Source: Pirellulimonas nuda (GTDB lineage Bacteria; Planctomycetota; Planctomycetia; Pirellulales; Lacipirellulaceae). Taken from it: DNA of 64,000 bases. A program made the translations under genes and the position numbers. Position 1 is the first letter of the stretch; each line of letters starts with the position of its first letter. A model generated the notes under the pieces. That model saw only the letters and a list, made by a program, of their open reading frames with translations, was not told where the DNA came from and made no database searches. Of the stretch, positions 33,653 to 42,021 are shown in pieces. The DNA is taken from NCBI RefSeq assembly GCF_007750855.1, contig NZ_CP036291.1, forward strand, positions 1,860,001-1,924,000, written 5' to 3'.

Positions 33653-34510
33653 ATGCTGCGATTCAACAAGCCCGGCCCTGGCCGACCGCCCAACTACCAA
33701 TCGCGGTCGACCCATGCGCGGATGCTGGTAGCGGTGGCCGTGGTCGGCGGGGCGATGCTGCTCGCGAGCCGGCTGACCACCGAGCCCGCGACGCCGCCCG
33801 CCGCGCAGGAGCCCGCAGCGCCGATTGATTTGCGCCCCTTGCCCCAGGTAGATCGCGACCGGCTCGCGGCGGTCTCAGACAACGCCCCCTTCCGAGATAC
33901 GGAGGAAGCGTCCTGGTTCTATCTGCTGGGGATCGCCGACCAGTCCGATCCGCGGTCGCTGGCGGCCGGCATCGAAGAGCCCACTACGTACGCTCAGCTC
34001 GTCTCGCAACCTGCCTACTACCGGGGCAAGGGGGTGCGGGTCGCCGGTTCGGCAAGACGCATCGAAGAAGTCACCCCGGCAGAGAACTCGGCCGGGATCG
34101 AACGCCTGTACCGGGTGACCCTCTGGCCGTCCGGAGGCCAGGTTTGGCCGGTGTTGATGTACTGTCTTGACCTCCCGCCTGGGATCGGCCCCGGCGATCG
34201 GCTCGCCATCCCGATCGAAGCCGCGGGCTACTTCTACAAGAACCACTCCTACGCCTGGGAGGGGGGCGTCGGGCTGGCGCCGGTGCTGCTGGCGAAGTCG
34301 TTCGTGGCGCCGGTCGAAGCGCCGCAGGAGCAATCTGTAGCCAACCCGACCGAGGGCCTAGGGCTGGTGGTCGGGGCGGCGGCCTTGATCGCCGCCTGCG
34401 CGGCCGCCGTTGTGTGGCTCACCTCGCGGCAGGCGAAACGCCCGACCCCATCCGCTACCGGCGCCGCGATATTAGCGGGCCTGGAAGACCCCGCCGGGAG
34501 CAGACCGTGA
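33653..34510 (+). CDS. Membrane protein with OB-like repeated domain (first of pair)
   Basis: 285 residues. A transmembrane segment near the N-terminus (MLVAVAVVGGAMLLASRL) and one near the C-terminus (GLGLVVGAAALIAACAAAVV) flank an extracytoplasmic part. Residues ~118-220 form a beta-rich domain (AYYRGKGVRVAGSARRIEEV; YRVTLWPSGGQVWPVLMYC; AAGYFYKNHSYAW) that recurs in the next protein. It looks like an OB fold, but this is an impression from strand spacing. The stop overlaps the GTG of the next gene (GTGA). I know of no function. Confidence 0.8.
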   Translation: MLRFNKPGPGRPPNYQSRSTHARMLVAVAVVGGAMLLASRLTTEPATPPAAQEPAAPIDLRPLPQVDRDRLAAVSDNAPFRDTEEASWFYLLGIADQSDPRSLAAGIEEPTTYAQLVSQPAYYRGKGVRVAGSARRIEEVTPAENSAGIERLYRVTLWPSGGQVWPVLMYCLDLPPGIGPGDRLAIPIEAAGYFYKNHSYAWEGGVGLAPVLLAKSFVAPVEAPQEQSVANPTEGLGLVVGAAALIAACAAAVVWLTSRQAKRPTPSATGAAILAGLEDPAGSRP

Positions 34511-35916
34511 AGCCGCGTCCTGTGTTGTGTCTGTTGGTGATCCTGGCATGCGCCGCAAGCGGCGCGTCGGCGGCGTCCCCGGATGGGGCCGCCAAGCTGT
34601 CGGAGATCCTGGGGCTAGCCGATTGGTCGCCCGAGCGGCTAGGGAGGCTTCCGCCGGCCGACCGCTGGGACGCAGCAGACGTAGAAGAGGCCGTCCGGTT
34701 CGGGCAGCGGCTCGCAAGGATCGACGAGGCGCTGCTGCGATCGGCCGCGCGGGATGAGCCGGCTGCCAAGCTGGCCCCCGGCGATGCGTGCGTCGTCTCT
34801 GGGATAATCGTTGAGATCGAGGTCCGCCGTTTAGAAGAGGACGCCGCCCGACGGCTCGCTGCCGAGCAGCTTAGCATCGTGCGGATCGACTCCGCGGGCG
34901 CCGAATGGGTTGCGATCGTTCTCGGCGCGCTGCCGGCCTGCCTCCCCAGCGCCGGCATCGGCGCCCAGGTGCAGGTGGTGGGGGTGGTCGTCGGAAACCC
35001 CGAGTCGCCGCCGGGGATGGTCGTGGCGCCAGGGCTCCGCTGGACGCCGGCCGAGCCGAACTACCGCGACGTCAACCTGGGGGAGGCCATCCTGGGCGCC
35101 GCGGGCTACGACGTGGCCGTGCTGCACGCGCTCGCAGACGCCCGGCCGATCCGCGGCCCCGAGCGGGCGCCGTTTTTCGACCTGTTGGCTTTTGCACGCG
35201 ATCAGTCGACGCAGTCGCTCCGGGAGCAAGCCCTGGCGAACTTGCCGCAGATCGCCGCGGTGTGGCAGAACGAACTCGAACAAACCCCCGCCGCAGAGCG
35301 CCAGCGCCGGCTGATGGCCGAGCGCGCAAGCGAAGCGGCCCAGGCGGGGCGTTTTAGCGTAGCGCCGCTGTTCCTCGACTCGGCCCAGCAGCGGGGCGAG
35401 CTCGTTACCCTCGACGGCGTGGCCCGGCGCGCCGTCCGGATCGAGGCGGGGGTCGACGCCGAGGGCCGGCCGAGCGACGTCCCCAAGCGTTGGGGCCTGG
35501 ACCACTACTACGAGATCGACCTCTTCACGGAAGACTCGGAGAACCTGCCGATCGTGGTCTGCGTCGCGTCGCTCCCCGACGGCTTCGCTGTGGGGGACGA
35601 CATCAGCCAGCCGGCGCGGGTAGCCGGGTTCTTCTTCAAACGATGGCTCTATCAGTCGCGGCGGCCCGCAGATCCGCGGCAGTCGAAGCTGGGGTTGCTG
35701 CACGACCCCCTGCAGGCGGCGCCGCTGCTGATCGGACCGCCGCCGATCATGTTGCAGGAGGCGGCGTCCAAGCCGTCGGGCGTGTTGCAACTTGCCGCGG
35801 GGGGGGGATTCGTGCTGGTGCTGGCCGCCGTCTGGTGCTACCTGTGGAATGCGTCGCGGACGCCGCCCCGGGCGGCCGCGATGGGCCGGCGAGGCCGGCA
35901 AAACCCCGGCCCCTAG
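34507..35916 (+). CDS. Membrane protein with OB-like repeated domain (second of pair)
   Basis: 469 residues from a GTG overlapping the previous stop, which gives a good signal peptide (PVLCLLVILACAASGASA). Two beta-rich domains are seen: residues ~95-180 (LAPGDACVVSGIIVEIEVRR; IGAQVQVVGVVVGNP) and ~297-415 (GELVTLDGVARRAVRIEAGV; YYEIDLFTEDSENLPIVVCV; VAGFFFKRWLYQSR). The second is clearly related to the domain of the preceding protein. A transmembrane helix (GFVLVLAAVWCYLW) and a basic tail end it. Probably a two-protein envelope complex of unknown role. Confidence 0.8.
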   Translation: MKPRPVLCLLVILACAASGASAASPDGAAKLSEILGLADWSPERLGRLPPADRWDAADVEEAVRFGQRLARIDEALLRSAARDEPAAKLAPGDACVVSGIIVEIEVRRLEEDAARRLAAEQLSIVRIDSAGAEWVAIVLGALPACLPSAGIGAQVQVVGVVVGNPESPPGMVVAPGLRWTPAEPNYRDVNLGEAILGAAGYDVAVLHALADARPIRGPERAPFFDLLAFARDQSTQSLREQALANLPQIAAVWQNELEQTPAAERQRRLMAERASEAAQAGRFSVAPLFLDSAQQRGELVTLDGVARRAVRIEAGVDAEGRPSDVPKRWGLDHYYEIDLFTEDSENLPIVVCVASLPDGFAVGDDISQPARVAGFFFKRWLYQSRRPADPRQSKLGLLHDPLQAAPLLIGPPPIMLQEAASKPSGVLQLAAGGGFVLVLAAVWCYLWNASRTPPRAAAMGRRGRQNPGP

Positions 35917-36006
35917 GCCGCGCGGCAGGCCTTTTGGCGTTTCGCGATCGCCCCGCTTCAACCACACTGAAGGGCGTCGATCAATCTTCCCCCGACCAAC
36001 GCAGCG

Positions 36007-37173
36007 ATGAGCCAACCCAAACCCGCACAGTCGTACGGACGCGATCCGGTCCACCGCTACCCGCTGCTTGCGCCGCGGTTTTGGCACGGGCTGCGGATGG
36101 GGGACTGGTACCGCTTGGCGACAAAGAACCGCCTGCGGTTTGCCCCCAGCCAGTTCGGGACGGCGACTACGATTACGAGTTTTGCCGCGTTCAACAGCAC
36201 GTTCGCGGCGCTGCAGCGCGTCACGCACGGCCGCCGGATCCGGCTGATGCGTCCCAAGCAGGCGCCGCTGTTCGTGTTGGGGCACTGGCGGAGCGGCACG
36301 ACCATGCTGCACGAGATGCTGATCCGCGACCCACAGCACTCGTACCCCAACACCTACGACTGCTTCGCACCGCACCACTGCCTGGTGACCCACATGTGGA
36401 TCCGGCCGATGATCGGCTGGATGCTGCCGAAGAAGCGGCCCATGGACAACGTGGCCGCCGGCTGGGCGTGCCCGCAGGAGGACGAGTTCGCCCTCTGCTC
36501 GCTGGGGGTCCCGTCCCCCTACATGGGAATGGCGTTCCCGAAGCACGGGCCGGTGAACCAGCAGTACCTGACGCTCAACGAGCTCACGCCCGAGGAACGT
36601 GAAGCCTGGAAGCACGCCCTCAAGACGTTCATCGCGACGATCTCGATCAAGGACGACCGTCGGCTGGTGATGAAGTCACCGCCGCACACGGCCCGCGTCC
36701 GCACGCTGCTCGAAGCGTTTCCGTCCGCAAAGTTCTTGCACATCTCCCGCGACCCGCTGACCCTCTATCCATCGACGATGCGCCTCTGGAAGTCGCTGTG
36801 CGACGCGCAGAGCCTGCAGGGGTATCAAGCCGACTACGACTGGATCGAGTCGTACGTGCTGGACAGCTTGGTGACGATGTACGAGGCGTTCGAGCGCGAC
36901 CGCCCGCTGATCCCCCCCGGCCGACTGGCGGAGGTACGCTACGAAGACCTAGTGGCCGACCCCATCGGGCAGCTCCGGCGCGCCTACGAAGAGCTCGATC
37001 TTGGAGGGTTCGACGAGGTCGAGCCCCACCTGGCGGACTACCTGGGTGACAACCGCGACTACAAGACCAACCGCTACGACCTGGCGCCCGAGGTCGAGGC
37101 CCGCGTCCGCGAGCGCTGGGCGCCCTACTTCGAGCGCTACGGCTACGCCGAGACGGCTACGGAAAAGGGCTAA
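36007..37173 (+). CDS. Sulfotransferase family protein
   Basis: 388 residues. The 5'-phosphosulfate loop is LFVLGHWRSGTTMLHEML (residues ~88-105) and the 3'-phosphate motif is FLHISRDPLTLYPSTMRLWK. LVMKSPPHTARV and EVRYEDLVADPIGQL are also typical. It should transfer sulfate from PAPS to a hydroxyl or amino group of an unknown acceptor, perhaps a polysaccharide; sulfotransferases and sulfatases are abundant in Planctomycetes. It has no signal peptide. A family C repeat lies directly after its stop. Confidence 0.9.
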   Translation: MSQPKPAQSYGRDPVHRYPLLAPRFWHGLRMGDWYRLATKNRLRFAPSQFGTATTITSFAAFNSTFAALQRVTHGRRIRLMRPKQAPLFVLGHWRSGTTMLHEMLIRDPQHSYPNTYDCFAPHHCLVTHMWIRPMIGWMLPKKRPMDNVAAGWACPQEDEFALCSLGVPSPYMGMAFPKHGPVNQQYLTLNELTPEEREAWKHALKTFIATISIKDDRRLVMKSPPHTARVRTLLEAFPSAKFLHISRDPLTLYPSTMRLWKSLCDAQSLQGYQADYDWIESYVLDSLVTMYEAFERDRPLIPPGRLAEVRYEDLVADPIGQLRRAYEELDLGGFDEVEPHLADYLGDNRDYKTNRYDLAPEVEARVRERWAPYFERYGYAETATEKG

Positions 37174-37358
37174 CCACCAAGGGCACGAAGTAGCACGAAG
37201 GACGGACGAAGATTGGCAGGGCGAGTGATGGATTCAGCCTTGTTCGCGCCTTCACCAACGCTTGCAAAGCCACGCTCGCGGCGCCACTAGGTTGGGACCA
37301 AGACGACCTGCCCTGTGGTTCTTGCTTTGTGCTCCTTCGTGTCCTTGGTGGTTGGTCT
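37171..37358. repeat. Inverted intergenic repeat, family C, about 190 bases
   Basis: Left end AACCACCAAGGGCACGAAGT then AGCACGAAGGACGGACGAAG. The right end is the reverse complement of AACCACCAAGGACACGAAGG, AGCACAAAG. The ends can pair and the centre is unrelated. It fills the convergent gap between the sulfotransferase and flhB, so it could work as a terminator. Words repeat with a roughly 9-10 base period. Confidence 0.65.
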
Positions 37359-37359
37359 T

Positions 37360-38442
37360 TTACGCCGCCCGTGGGCGTGGGGGTTTCTTGCCCTTGAGCT
37401 GGTAGACGTACGCCAGCACTTCGGCAACCGCGGCGTAGCTGCCGTCCGGGACCGGGTGGTTGATGTCGACCTCCTTGTACAGCAGCCTCGCCAGCGGCTT
37501 GCGTTCCACCACCGGCACGTTGTTTTCCAAAGCGAGGCGGCGGATGCGTTTGGCCAGCTCGCCGGCGCCCTTGGCGACGACGATCGGGGCCGCCATCGTC
37601 TCTGGGTCGTACTGGATGGCGATCGCTAGTTCGGTCGGGTTCGTGACGACCACGTCTGCCTTGGGCACCGCCGAGCCGACCCGGCTCAGCACCATCTGCC
37701 GGTGCACCTGCCGGCGGCGGGCGGCCACCTGCGGGTCGCCCTGCATGTTCTTCATCTCTTCCCGCAGCTCTTGATGCGTCATCTTGAGGTCCTGCTCGTG
37801 CTTCCATTTCTGGAAGGCGAAGTCGAACAACGCCAAGATCGACAACGCAAACCCCACCCACAGCAGCGTGGTGACCGTAATCCGGCACAAGAACGCGGCC
37901 AGCGGCGCGAACTCCATGCTGCCCGCCTCGAGGATCCGCGTCTGTTCTCCCCACAGCACGGCCGCGGCGACGGCGACCACGATCACTACCTTGATCATGC
38001 CGAAGCCGAGCCGCATGACCCCTTGGAGCGAAAAGATGCGGCCGAAGCCTTTGAGCGGGCTGAGCCGGCTGAAGTCGGGGGCCAGGCGTTCGGGCGTCAG
38101 CAGGGGGCCGGTCTGCAGCAGGTTCACCAGCACGCCGGCCAGCGCCAGCAGGGCGAGGATCGGCAAGAGCGACGTCCCGAGGCCGATCACGACGGCGACG
38201 CCTTGCCCCTGAAAGTGCTCCGGGCTGGCCGTCAGCGTCGGCGCCGCGGCAAGTTGGTTCTCCAGCAGCGCCGCCAGGTATTCGGCCAGGCGGCCGCCGA
38301 AGCTGAGCAGCAGCGCCGCGCTCGCCAACAGCATGAGCGCCGAAGCGAGGTCTTGGCTCTGCACAACCTGCCCCTTCTCACGCGCCTGCTGGCGGCGGTG
38401 GGGCGTTGCGTCGAAGGACTTTTCGCCGTTCGATTCGGCCAC
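37360..38442 (-). CDS. flhB: Flagellar export switch protein FlhB
   Basis: 360 residues. Four transmembrane helices in the first ~210 residues are followed by the cytoplasmic switch domain. The self-cleavage site reads NPTE (268-271, VVVTNPTELAIAIQYD) where most flagellar FlhB proteins have NPTH; cleavage after the Asn should still be possible. FlhB switches the export gate from rod/hook to filament substrates. It is the last gene of the flagellar cluster. The C-terminus (AAVAEVLAYVYQLKGKKPPR) matches the family. Confidence 0.95.
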   Translation of the reverse strand: MAESNGEKSFDATPHRRQQAREKGQVVQSQDLASALMLLASAALLLSFGGRLAEYLAALLENQLAAAPTLTASPEHFQGQGVAVVIGLGTSLLPILALLALAGVLVNLLQTGPLLTPERLAPDFSRLSPLKGFGRIFSLQGVMRLGFGMIKVVIVVAVAAAVLWGEQTRILEAGSMEFAPLAAFLCRITVTTLLWVGFALSILALFDFAFQKWKHEQDLKMTHQELREEMKNMQGDPQVAARRRQVHRQMVLSRVGSAVPKADVVVTNPTELAIAIQYDPETMAAPIVVAKGAGELAKRIRRLALENNVPVVERKPLARLLYKEVDINHPVPDGSYAAVAEVLAYVYQLKGKKPPRPRAA

Positions 38443-38454
38443 GGGCTAGTTGCA

Positions 38455-38545
38455 ACAGTTGGGACTAAGGTAGGTCAGGCTGTGCCTGACGCAGAGCGGA
38501 GCGTTGCGTCTACCGCAACGCACGGCAGGCACGGCCCGCCCTACT
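38455..38545. repeat. Intergenic repeat between fliR and flhB, family D
   Basis: GGTAGGTCAGGCTGTGCCTG and, facing it, GGCAGGCACGGCCCGCCCTA, with AGCGTTGCGTCTACCGCAAC between. Several nested inverted pairs (GTCAGGC...GCCTGAC; GTTGCGT...ACCGCAAC). Its right end reaches the last codons of fliR. Confidence 0.5.
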
Positions 38546-39326
38546 CGCTGGCGGCTCTTATGGTTTCTTGCATGGCGACGAGCGAGTCGGCCAGCGGTTC
38601 TTGGAAGGTGTAGGCCATCGCCCCGACCGAGACCATCATCATCCCGAGCGTCAGCAGCGAGTTGACGCTGAATCCGACCACTACCGCGTTGATCTGCGGC
38701 AGCGTCCGGCTCACCAGGCCCAGCAGCACCGTGGCCAGGAACAACGCCACCAGCATCGGCGCCGCGGCGCGGACCCCCAGGTTGAAGCTCTGGCCGAGTA
38801 GTGTAATGAGCGCGTCGGCGTAGTCGTCGCCCCACGACACCCGGCCCGGGGGCGCCCAGCGGAACGTGTCGAGCAGCGCCTGGATCATCAGCCGATGGCC
38901 GCCGATGGCCACGAACACGGCCAGCGTGACAAAGTAGAAGAGCTGGCTAAACAGCGAGGCCTCTTCGTTGGACGCCGGATTCACGACGTCTCCGAAGCTC
39001 ATGCCGCTGAGCTGGCTGACAAGCTGGCCTGCGACCTGCGCGCCGGAGAGCAGGATGGTGACCCCCAGCCCCAGCAGCGCGCCGGCGAGCAACTCGCCGG
39101 TGAGCATCCGCAGGAACTCGGCCGGCGGCGCCACGGCGTCCGACGCCCCTCCGGCCGCCAGCGGAGAAACCACCAGCGTCAGCGCCACGGCCAGCATCGC
39201 CCGGACACGCATCGGCATCATCTGGCCGCTGAGCAGCGGCGCCGTGGCGACGAGCGCCCCGACGCGGCCGAGCACCAGCACGAACAACGCCCCTTGTGCG
39301 ATCAGCCAGCCTTCTAGTCCGTCCAT
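38541..39326 (-). CDS. fliR: Flagellar export gate protein FliR
   Basis: 261 residues, the usual length, with about six hydrophobic helices. Typical segments are LFVLVLGRVGALVATAPLLS at the N-terminus, MSFGDVVNPASNEEASLFSQ in the middle and FLATVLLGLVSRTLPQINAV toward the end. FliR with FliP and FliQ forms the export gate in the inner membrane. It follows fliQ by 16 bases and precedes flhB. Confidence 0.95.
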   Translation of the reverse strand: MDGLEGWLIAQGALFVLVLGRVGALVATAPLLSGQMMPMRVRAMLAVALTLVVSPLAAGGASDAVAPPAEFLRMLTGELLAGALLGLGVTILLSGAQVAGQLVSQLSGMSFGDVVNPASNEEASLFSQLFYFVTLAVFVAIGGHRLMIQALLDTFRWAPPGRVSWGDDYADALITLLGQSFNLGVRAAAPMLVALFLATVLLGLVSRTLPQINAVVVGFSVNSLLTLGMMMVSVGAMAYTFQEPLADSLVAMQETIRAASE

Positions 39327-39342
39327 GCCATGCCCCCCGCGC

Positions 39343-39609
39343 CTAGAGCGTCCCGGGGATGTTGGTAAAGAGCTGCTGCGAGTACTCCACCAGCCTCCCC
39401 AGCACCCAGGGGAGGGTGAAGATCAGCGCCAGGATCATCGCCATCAGCTTCGGCACAAACGCGACCGTCTGCTCCTGGATCTGCGTGAGCGCCTGGATCA
39501 GGCCGATCGCCAGGCCGACCACCATGCCGGCAATCAGCACCGGCGCAGCAACCATTGCGGCCACCAGCAGTGCGTCGCGCGTCAGGTCGATAGCGGTTTG
39601 CGGGTCCAT
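39343..39609 (-). CDS. fliQ: Flagellar export gate protein FliQ
   Basis: 88 residues from the ATG at 39609 (MDPQTAIDLTRDALLVA), the standard length; an upstream in-frame extension is not needed. Two membrane helices (AAMVAAPVLIAGMVVGLAIG and PKLMAMILALIFTLPWVLGR) flank the conserved QALTQIQEQT loop. Part of the FliP-FliQ-FliR gate. A 263-base gap with a repeat separates it from fliP. Confidence 0.95.
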   Translation of the reverse strand: MDPQTAIDLTRDALLVAAMVAAPVLIAGMVVGLAIGLIQALTQIQEQTVAFVPKLMAMILALIFTLPWVLGRLVEYSQQLFTNIPGTL

Positions 39610-39628
39610 CTTTTCTCTGAAGCGAAGG

Positions 39629-39872
39629 CTAACCACGAAGGACGGACGGCGACCGCCAAGTCGCCAAGAGCGCTAAGACGGACAAAAAGAGCGAAGGCCT
39701 GAGTTGACTGAGTCCCTCTCGCAGCATCTCGCCCTGCTACTCTTCCGAAGGTTTGAGAGTTGCTTCAAATTCTTCCGTCTTGGCGAACATGGCGCTCGCG
39801 GCGGCTTGTCGGTTCCCGTCTTTCCGTTGCTCGTCTGTCTTCGTGTCCTACGTGGTTCAACGACGTCCACGG
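39629..39872. repeat. Inverted intergenic repeat, family C, splitting fliP and fliQ
   Basis: Left end AACCACGAAGGACGGACGGC; right end is the complement of GAACCACGTAGGACACGAAG, ACAGACGAGC. The ends are inverted relative to each other, about 210 bases apart. The element sits inside the flagellar operon; the interior shows no gene. Confidence 0.6.
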
Positions 39873-40754
39873 TCAGGTCACCACATATAGTTCGAAGCTT
39901 TCCAGCAGCATGCCGATCACCAGCCTCCAGCCGTCGACCAGCACGAACAGCATCAGCTTGAACGGCAGCGAGATCAGCACCGGGGGGAGCATCAGCATGC
40001 CCATCGAGATGGTCACGCTGGCCACCACAAGGTCGAGCACCACAAACGGGAGGTAGACCTGGAACCCGATCAGGAACGCCGTTTTCAGCTCGCTGAGCAT
40101 GAACGCCGGGAGCAACGCAGAGAGCGGCACTAGGCGTTCGCCCTCGGTCGGCTGGTAATAGGCGTACTCGGCGTCGCTGGCGGCCTCCTCCGGGAGGTAG
40201 GCGAGGAACATGTGCACGTCGTCGTCGTTACCGGTGCGCTGGATCTGGTCCGCCATGAAGCGCCGCAGCGGCTCCGTGGTTTGCGCAAACGCTTCTTCCA
40301 GCCCGATGTGCCCGTCGGAGTAGGGCTTGATCCCCTGCTCGTACGCCTGCTTCCACACCGGCGCCATCACCAGCAGCGTTACGAATAGCGCGATGGAGGT
40401 GATCACCTGGCTCGGCGGCAACTGCTGGGCGCCCAGCGCCTGACGCAGCAGCCCCAGCACCACGATCACCCGCACAAAGCTGGTGGTCATCAGCAGGATG
40501 GCCGGCGCCAGGCTGAGCGCCGAGAGCAGCAGCATCACCTGCATCGTTGAGCCGAGCTGCTCCGGCTTGAGCAGGTCTTGCGGCGACGAGAGCAGGTTTG
40601 CCGGGTCGATGATCGTGGTGGTGACGTTCGACGCGTCGCTGGGGCTCTGCTCCTCGACGACTGCCTCGAGCTGCGGCGACTGCGCGCCGGCGTGCGCCAG
40701 CGGCAGCGCCGTCAGGGCGATAAGCCAAACGATGACAGATATCTGGCTAACCAT
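39873..40754 (-). CDS. fliP: Flagellar export gate protein FliP
   Basis: 293 residues from the ATG at 40754 (MVSQISVIVWLIALTALPLA), a signal peptide as in other FliP proteins. The start overlaps the fliO stop by eight bases. Conserved parts are LLMTTSFVRVIVVLGLLRQA, MAPVWKQAYEQGIKPY, and the C-terminal LSELKTAFLIGFQVYLPFVV and LPFKLMLFVLVDGWRLV. It is longer than the usual ~245 residues, mainly from a Gln/Ser/Thr-rich stretch after the signal peptide and a longer periplasmic loop. Core of the export gate. Confidence 0.95.
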   Translation of the reverse strand: MVSQISVIVWLIALTALPLAHAGAQSPQLEAVVEEQSPSDASNVTTTIIDPANLLSSPQDLLKPEQLGSTMQVMLLLSALSLAPAILLMTTSFVRVIVVLGLLRQALGAQQLPPSQVITSIALFVTLLVMAPVWKQAYEQGIKPYSDGHIGLEEAFAQTTEPLRRFMADQIQRTGNDDDVHMFLAYLPEEAASDAEYAYYQPTEGERLVPLSALLPAFMLSELKTAFLIGFQVYLPFVVLDLVVASVTISMGMLMLPPVLISLPFKLMLFVLVDGWRLVIGMLLESFELYVVT

Positions 40755-41793
40755 ATGCGCGACCCCCAGGCGTGTTGGCGTAGGCGTCGGCAAGCCTGCG
40801 GCGGTCGAGCAGCGATGGCTCGTCCCCCGTTAGCCCGCCGTGCGCGGGCTCGCGGGTGAGTTGTTCGAAGATCTCTTGGAACGCGGCGGTGGCGCCGTTG
40901 GGGTTGGCTTGCTCGCAGATCCCCAGCATGCGCGCCACTTCGTCCGGGTCGGTGATCTCGGTGATCGGCTTGGCGCCTTCCGGGGTGACGTTCACCAGCA
41001 CCAGCTTCGAGCCGATCTTCATTAGTTGCGCCGTCTGCTTGCCCGCCAAGCGGACCTGCCCCAGCACCATCACGACATCGCCCGGCAGCGGGCGGGCGCT
41101 GCGTGGCGCCGCGCGCCGCAGGCACCACATCGACAGCAGCAGCACGCCCACCACGATTGCGAGTGCGGCCCCCGTTGTCGCCAGCGCGCCTGGCGGGAGG
41201 TTCAGCGACTCGAGCCCGATGACCGGGGCGTTGGCGGCGTCCGCTTGTTCGGGGGGCGTCTTCGACCGCAACAGCCGCCGCGCGTGGTCGGCGCCGGCCT
41301 CGGCGGGGAAGCTCCGCGGGTTTGGCAGCGGCTTCTCGGTGGCGGGAGGGGCCGACGTTGCGTCGGCAGGGGTTGCGGGGGTCGTCGGCGGCGCGGGGGC
41401 GTCGCCCTGTTCTGGGGCGATGGGGCTCTCCATCGCGAGCCGCTCCCAGGCGCTGGTTGGCGGAACGGGGTCCGCACGCGGCGCTTCGGTGGCGGGCGCA
41501 GGGCTGTAGGACGTTGGGCTGAGAGGCGCAGGGCCGACGGGTTCAGGCGTCTGCCTCTCCGGCGCAGCGAGCGAGAACTCTGGCAGCAGGGGCGCCGGGC
41601 CGGGCGTCGCTTGCGGGGTGACAAGGGGAGCGGCCTCGATCGGCTCGGCGGGGGCGTCCATGCTGGCGAACCGCACGGCGGAACCAGCCGGCAGGCCGGC
41701 CGGGCCGCTGGCCTGGCTAGGCGCAGTCTGCCCAGCGGCTGCGGACAGCAGGAACGACCAGGTGAAGATAGCGAGGGTCGCCTGAGCGCCCAT
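40747..41793 (-). CDS. fliO: Flagellar biosynthesis protein FliO
   Basis: 348 residues. A signal-like N-terminus is followed by ~180 residues of Pro/Ala-rich low complexity, one transmembrane helix (TGAALAIVVGVLLLSMWCLR) and the FliO domain (VVMVLGQVRLAGKQTAQLMK; SKLVLVNVTPEGAKPITEIT). FliO helps assemble the FliP ring. Its periplasmic extension is much longer than in E. coli FliO. Position directly before fliP supports the call. Confidence 0.88.
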   Translation of the reverse strand: MGAQATLAIFTWSFLLSAAAGQTAPSQASGPAGLPAGSAVRFASMDAPAEPIEAAPLVTPQATPGPAPLLPEFSLAAPERQTPEPVGPAPLSPTSYSPAPATEAPRADPVPPTSAWERLAMESPIAPEQGDAPAPPTTPATPADATSAPPATEKPLPNPRSFPAEAGADHARRLLRSKTPPEQADAANAPVIGLESLNLPPGALATTGAALAIVVGVLLLSMWCLRRAAPRSARPLPGDVVMVLGQVRLAGKQTAQLMKIGSKLVLVNVTPEGAKPITEITDPDEVARMLGICEQANPNGATAAFQEIFEQLTREPAHGGLTGDEPSLLDRRRLADAYANTPGGRAYG

Positions 41794-41902
41794 GGCGGCC
41801 TCCGTGCCGCTGGCGGGATCGAGTCGGAGCGGAGCTTATAGGGCGTCCCGGCGCCTACCGCCAGGGCAACCAAGCCGGGCGCCGCCAGCAAGCACGCCGG
41901 GA

Positions 41903-41994
41903 GCCAATAACCCACGGGCAACGCCCCGTCAGGGCGGCTGAGTGCATGCGCCTTCTGAGCCACCCCGACGGGGCGGCGCCCGTCGGCTATTGGC
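41903..41994. repeat. Long imperfect palindrome, family A, between fliN and fliO
   Basis: Two 40-base arms (41903-41942 and 41955-41994) pair at 33 of 40 positions around the 12-base loop TGCATGCGCCTT. The right arm, read in reverse complement, starts GCCAATAGCCGACGGGCGCC. It lies inside the flagellar operon in the 228-base fliN-fliO gap; no other feature is seen there. Confidence 0.75.
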
Positions 41995-42021
41995 GCGGGT
42001 GCGCACTTGGAGGGGGCGGCG

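Noticed and set aside
34831..36615. A 594-residue minus-strand frame
   Set aside because: Antisense to the membrane-protein pair and the sulfotransferase; Arg/Pro/Gly-rich with no domain. A by-product of high third-position GC.
38446..38835. A 129-residue minus-strand frame overlapping fliR
   Set aside because: Out-of-frame reading of the fliR 3' half and of the family D repeat.
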